A stretch of 8,240 bases of DNA from JAEYLA01 sp035561315 (lineage in GTDB: Bacteria > Bacillota > Clostridia > Christensenellales > CAG-138): assembly GCA_035561315.1 (NCBI GenBank), contig DATMXR010000223.1, forward strand, positions 1 to 8,240. Reading direction: 5' to 3'. Positions 5,719-8,240 of this stretch are shown here, piece by piece. Made by a program: the position numbers and the translations under genes. Numbering within the stretch: position 1 is the stretch's first letter; each line of letters opens with the position of its first letter. Under the pieces are notes generated by a model. The model was not told the DNA's origin. It did not search any database and was given only the letters and a program-made list of their open reading frames with translations.

Positions 5719-7797
5719 ATGCTCACTTCGCGACAGAAGCAGATCATAGGCACGCTGCTTGAAAAAAGCGGGTTCGTGCCGGTATCTGAAGTCGCCGCGG
5801 CGCTGCAAATAAGCGGGCGTACGGTGATGCGTGAATTGGGCGCGCTCAAATACGAACTCAACGCGTACGGCGCGGAGGTGGAGCGCAAATCCAGCCAGGG
5901 CGTGCGGCTCGTCTGCCCGGAACAGCAAAGGGCGCAATTGAACCGCGACGTGAACGCCAGGACGAAACTGCTGCTATGCTCCAAAGAGGAACGGCGGCAG
6001 TTTATACTTTCCACGCTCCTGCATGCCGCGGAGCCCGTCAAAATGCTGGCGTTTACCAGCGCGCTGGGTGTAACGGACGCCACCGTAAGCGCGGACCTCG
6101 ACAAATGCGACGTGTGGCTGAAAAACAACCAGATCTCGCTTATAAGAAAGCCGGGCGTGGGCGTATATCTGGTTGCGGACGAGTGGCACTTGCGGCGCGG
6201 GATACTCAACCTGTTCCATGACGCGGCGTCCTGGCAGGAAGTGATCGCCATGCTCAATGACCGCGACGTATTGAACTCCATGGCCGCGCAGGATATCATG
6301 GGGTTTCTGGACGCGGAGCTGCTGTGGCTTGTCGCCGAACAGGCGGGGAACGAAAAGCGCCTGCGGGATATCCTGCGGGCGGATAAGGATTACAGCGAAT
6401 TCCTCATTACCGTGTTCTGCATGTTAAAGCGCGTGCGCGAAGGCCATACCGTGAAGGCCTCCGGGGAGCGCATGGCGGAATGGGCCATGACGGCGGAATA
6501 CCCCGTGATACTCTCCCTGCTTGGCAGCCTTGCGCGCGCTTCGGCCATTCCCCTGAACGAGAACGAGGCGGATTACCTGATGCTGCAGCTGCAGCAAAGC
6601 CACGGGCGCATCACGTACCCGGAGCGCACGGACGAGCAGACGCAATCGCTCGTCAAAGAGGTCGTCCGCATTGCCGAAAGCGAGACAGGGTATTTGCTGG
6701 AGGGCAACACCACGTTTTACCGGGGCCTGTGCGAGCACCTGATTCCCGCCATCAACCGGCTTCGGCTGAATTTAGAGATACGCAACCCGCTGCTGCACTC
6801 CGTAAAGGACCATTACCCGCACCTGTACGCTTTGGCGAAAACCTGCACGGAGCCATTGGGCCGCGCGCTTCAGGTCCCGGTGCCGGAGGAGGAGGTCGCC
6901 TACATCGCCATGCATCTGGGCGTGGCGCTGGAGGATAAAAACCTCAAGCGCAACCGCGTGTTCCGTACGGTGGTGTGCTGCCCGGCGGGCATGGTGTCCG
7001 CGCAGTTTCTGGCCACGCTGCTGGGGCGGGAATTCCCAGAGCTGCTGGTGACGGATATTTTAGCGACCACCAACATCAGTACGGCGCTTTTAATGGAGCG
7101 CGGCGCGGATATCGTCATATCAACCGTCCCCATTGCGGGGCTGAAAACGGCGTTTCTGACCGTTTCGCCGTTTTTGCTGGAAGACGACAAGGAGCGGCTG
7201 AGGGCATACCTTAAGACCGTCTCCCGCAGGCAGGCGCCCTGGGGGCAGAACGCCGCCAACATGAAGGAGCGCCTTTCCGGCGTCAAGCGCCTGATCGACG
7301 GAATTTTGCAGATACTCGACCATTTCTTTCTGATCGACGGCCCGACGTTTACCGGCGTGCGGGAGCTTATCGCGTACGCCGCACGGGAGATCGGCGGCAC
7401 GGAGGAGGAGCGGGCGCGCATCGAGCAGGCGCTGCTGGAACGGGAAAAATACGGCAGCACGATCGATTACGCTTCGGGCTGCATGCTGCTGCACGCGCGT
7501 ACCGCGGGCGTGACGGAGCTCCGCTTCGGCATATTGCGGAACGCCGCGGAAGAAGTATTGAGCTGCGAGGGCAAGCTGCTCCATGTCAGCGTCATACTCG
7601 TCATGCTTGCGCCGATGCAGTGCCCGAGCGAGGGCATCGCCGTGATGGGCGCGATCAGCCAGGGCATACTCAACGAGGAATGGCTCCCCCACGCGTTCCG
7701 GTACGGCGGGCGGGAGGATTGTTACGCGGCGCTCGAGCGGCTTTTGGCCGCTTTCCAAAGCGAATATTTCATGATGACGGGAAAGGAACAAAAATAG
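5719..7797 (+). CDS. mtlR: Mannitol operon activator MtlR, PRD-containing
   Basis: This is a PTS-controlled transcription activator of 692 residues, close to the usual MtlR length (about 695). The domains run in order. An N-terminal winged HTH (about 1-65; VSEVAAALQISGRTVMREL) is followed by a second HTH of Mga type (about 90-150), PRD1 (about 195-300) and PRD2 (about 305-410). A GatB-like EIIB domain (about 413-500) carries CPAG with Cys421, and an EIIA-like domain (about 540-690) carries His592 in LHARTAGV. PRD2 keeps both phosphorylatable histidines (His340 in CEHLIPAINR, His399 in YIAMHLG). PRD1 lacks both: Thr231 and Gln290 occupy those positions. In Bacillus MtlR, HPr phosphorylation of PRD2 activates the protein, while phosphorylation of its EIIB-like and EIIA-like domains signals absence of mannitol, so the key switch residues are present. 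The gene lies between mtlA and mtlF and overlaps mtlF by one base. Confidence 0.94.
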   Translation: MLTSRQKQIIGTLLEKSGFVPVSEVAAALQISGRTVMRELGALKYELNAYGAEVERKSSQGVRLVCPEQQRAQLNRDVNARTKLLLCSKEERRQFILSTLLHAAEPVKMLAFTSALGVTDATVSADLDKCDVWLKNNQISLIRKPGVGVYLVADEWHLRRGILNLFHDAASWQEVIAMLNDRDVLNSMAAQDIMGFLDAELLWLVAEQAGNEKRLRDILRADKDYSEFLITVFCMLKRVREGHTVKASGERMAEWAMTAEYPVILSLLGSLARASAIPLNENEADYLMLQLQQSHGRITYPERTDEQTQSLVKEVVRIAESETGYLLEGNTTFYRGLCEHLIPAINRLRLNLEIRNPLLHSVKDHYPHLYALAKTCTEPLGRALQVPVPEEEVAYIAMHLGVALEDKNLKRNRVFRTVVCCPAGMVSAQFLATLLGREFPELLVTDILATTNISTALLMERGADIVISTVPIAGLKTAFLTVSPFLLEDDKERLRAYLKTVSRRQAPWGQNAANMKERLSGVKRLIDGILQILDHFFLIDGPTFTGVRELIAYAAREIGGTEEERARIEQALLEREKYGSTIDYASGCMLLHARTAGVTELRFGILRNAAEEVLSCEGKLLHVSVILVMLAPMQCPSEGIAVMGAISQGILNEEWLPHAFRYGGREDCYAALERLLAAFQSEYFMMTGKEQK

Positions 7798-8240
7798 TGG
7801 GATTTTTTTCAAAAAAGCAGGAAACGCGTAAGGAAAGCGACGTATTGACCGTACGCGATATTTTTACCGGCCTGCCGTCCACGGATAAATGGCAGGCGAT
7901 CTGCCTTGCGGGCGAAAAGCTGCTCAATAAGGGCTGTATCGGGGAGCCGTATATCGCGGCGATGGTGGAGCGCGAAAAGGTGGTGACCACATACCTTGGC
8001 CAGGGCGTCGCCATCCCGCACGGGGTGGGCGCCGCCAGGGGGTACGTCAAAAAAACGGGGCTTGTGGTGCTCCAATACCCGGACGGGATAGAGTTTGACG
8101 GCGAAAAGGCGCATCTTTTGATCGGCATCGCCGCGCTCGAAGACGAGCACATGCCCATATTGGCGGGCGTGGCCAACATCATGATGCAGGAAGACGTACT
8201 GGAGAACCTTTTGGTTTCCACCGACCCCAAATTTATATAC
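7797..8240 (+). CDS. mtlF: Mannitol PTS EIIA component, 3' end cut by window
   Basis: This cytosolic EIIA protein passes phosphate from HPr to the EIIB domain of MtlA. The frame is open for 148 codons to the last base of the window. Characterised MtlF proteins are about 145 residues, so only a few residues are probably missing. Family marks are EPYIAAMVEREK (50-61) and GVAIPHGV with the phosphorylated His75. The GIAALEDEHMPILAGVANIM segment is typical of the second half. The chosen GTG shares its G with the mtlR stop (TAGTG) and has AGGA at 7784-7787, 9 nt upstream. It gives about 13 more N-terminal residues (GFFSKKQETRKES) than Bacillus MtlF. A TTG at 7845 with AAGGA at 7830-7834 is an alternative start nearer the family N-terminus. 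No ATG is suitably placed. Confidence 0.92.
   Translation, partial: MGFFSKKQETRKESDVLTVRDIFTGLPSTDKWQAICLAGEKLLNKGCIGEPYIAAMVEREKVVTTYLGQGVAIPHGVGAARGYVKKTGLVVLQYPDGIEFDGEKAHLLIGIAALEDEHMPILAGVANIMMQEDVLENLLVSTDPKFIY

Overview
The window is a GC-rich stretch in which every supported gene lies on the + strand. It looks like a Bacillota (Firmicutes) chromosome, probably from the Clostridia. Three things point there: strong GGAGG-type Shine-Dalgarno sites before most genes, a DarA/PstA-type cyclic-di-AMP receptor, and a Gram-positive mannitol PTS locus ordered EIICB, MtlR, EIIA. No RNA marker is present, so I cannot name a genus. I see no mobile element, CRISPR array, tRNA or rRNA.

Region 1 (1-1787) holds the 3' part of a class II aldolase gene, a complete darA-type c-di-AMP receptor gene, and a gene for a small DUF1622 membrane protein with its own likely extended -10 promoter.

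Region 2 (1788-3989) is a compact self-contained unit. An AT-rich promoter island carries a consensus TTGACA -35 box and a perfect 21-nt-arm palindrome over the -10 box and start region. It is followed by a phytoene-desaturase-like FAD oxidoreductase gene, a TetR-family repressor gene overlapping it by 4 bp (ATGA), and an intrinsic terminator. The natural reading is a repressor that controls its own operon through the palindrome. The oxidoreductase substrate cannot be told from sequence.

Region 3 (3990-8240) is a mannitol operon. It has a roughly 260-nt leader/promoter region with a TTGTCA/TGACAA inverted repeat, mtlA (EIICB, no fused EIIA), a 17-bp hairpin, mtlR (PRD-type activator) and mtlF (EIIA, cut by the window end a few residues short of its expected stop). 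Phosphate would flow from HPr to MtlF His75 to MtlA Cys382 to mannitol, with MtlR sensing the phosphorylation state. A mannitol-1-phosphate dehydrogenase gene would be expected just beyond the window.

Most of the window is ordinary metabolism. The points that merit a second look are the long palindromic operator, the loss of both conserved histidines in PRD1 of MtlR, the strong T-tract-free hairpin between mtlA and mtlR, and the structured mtlA leader. I found no convincing new defence system or mobile system.
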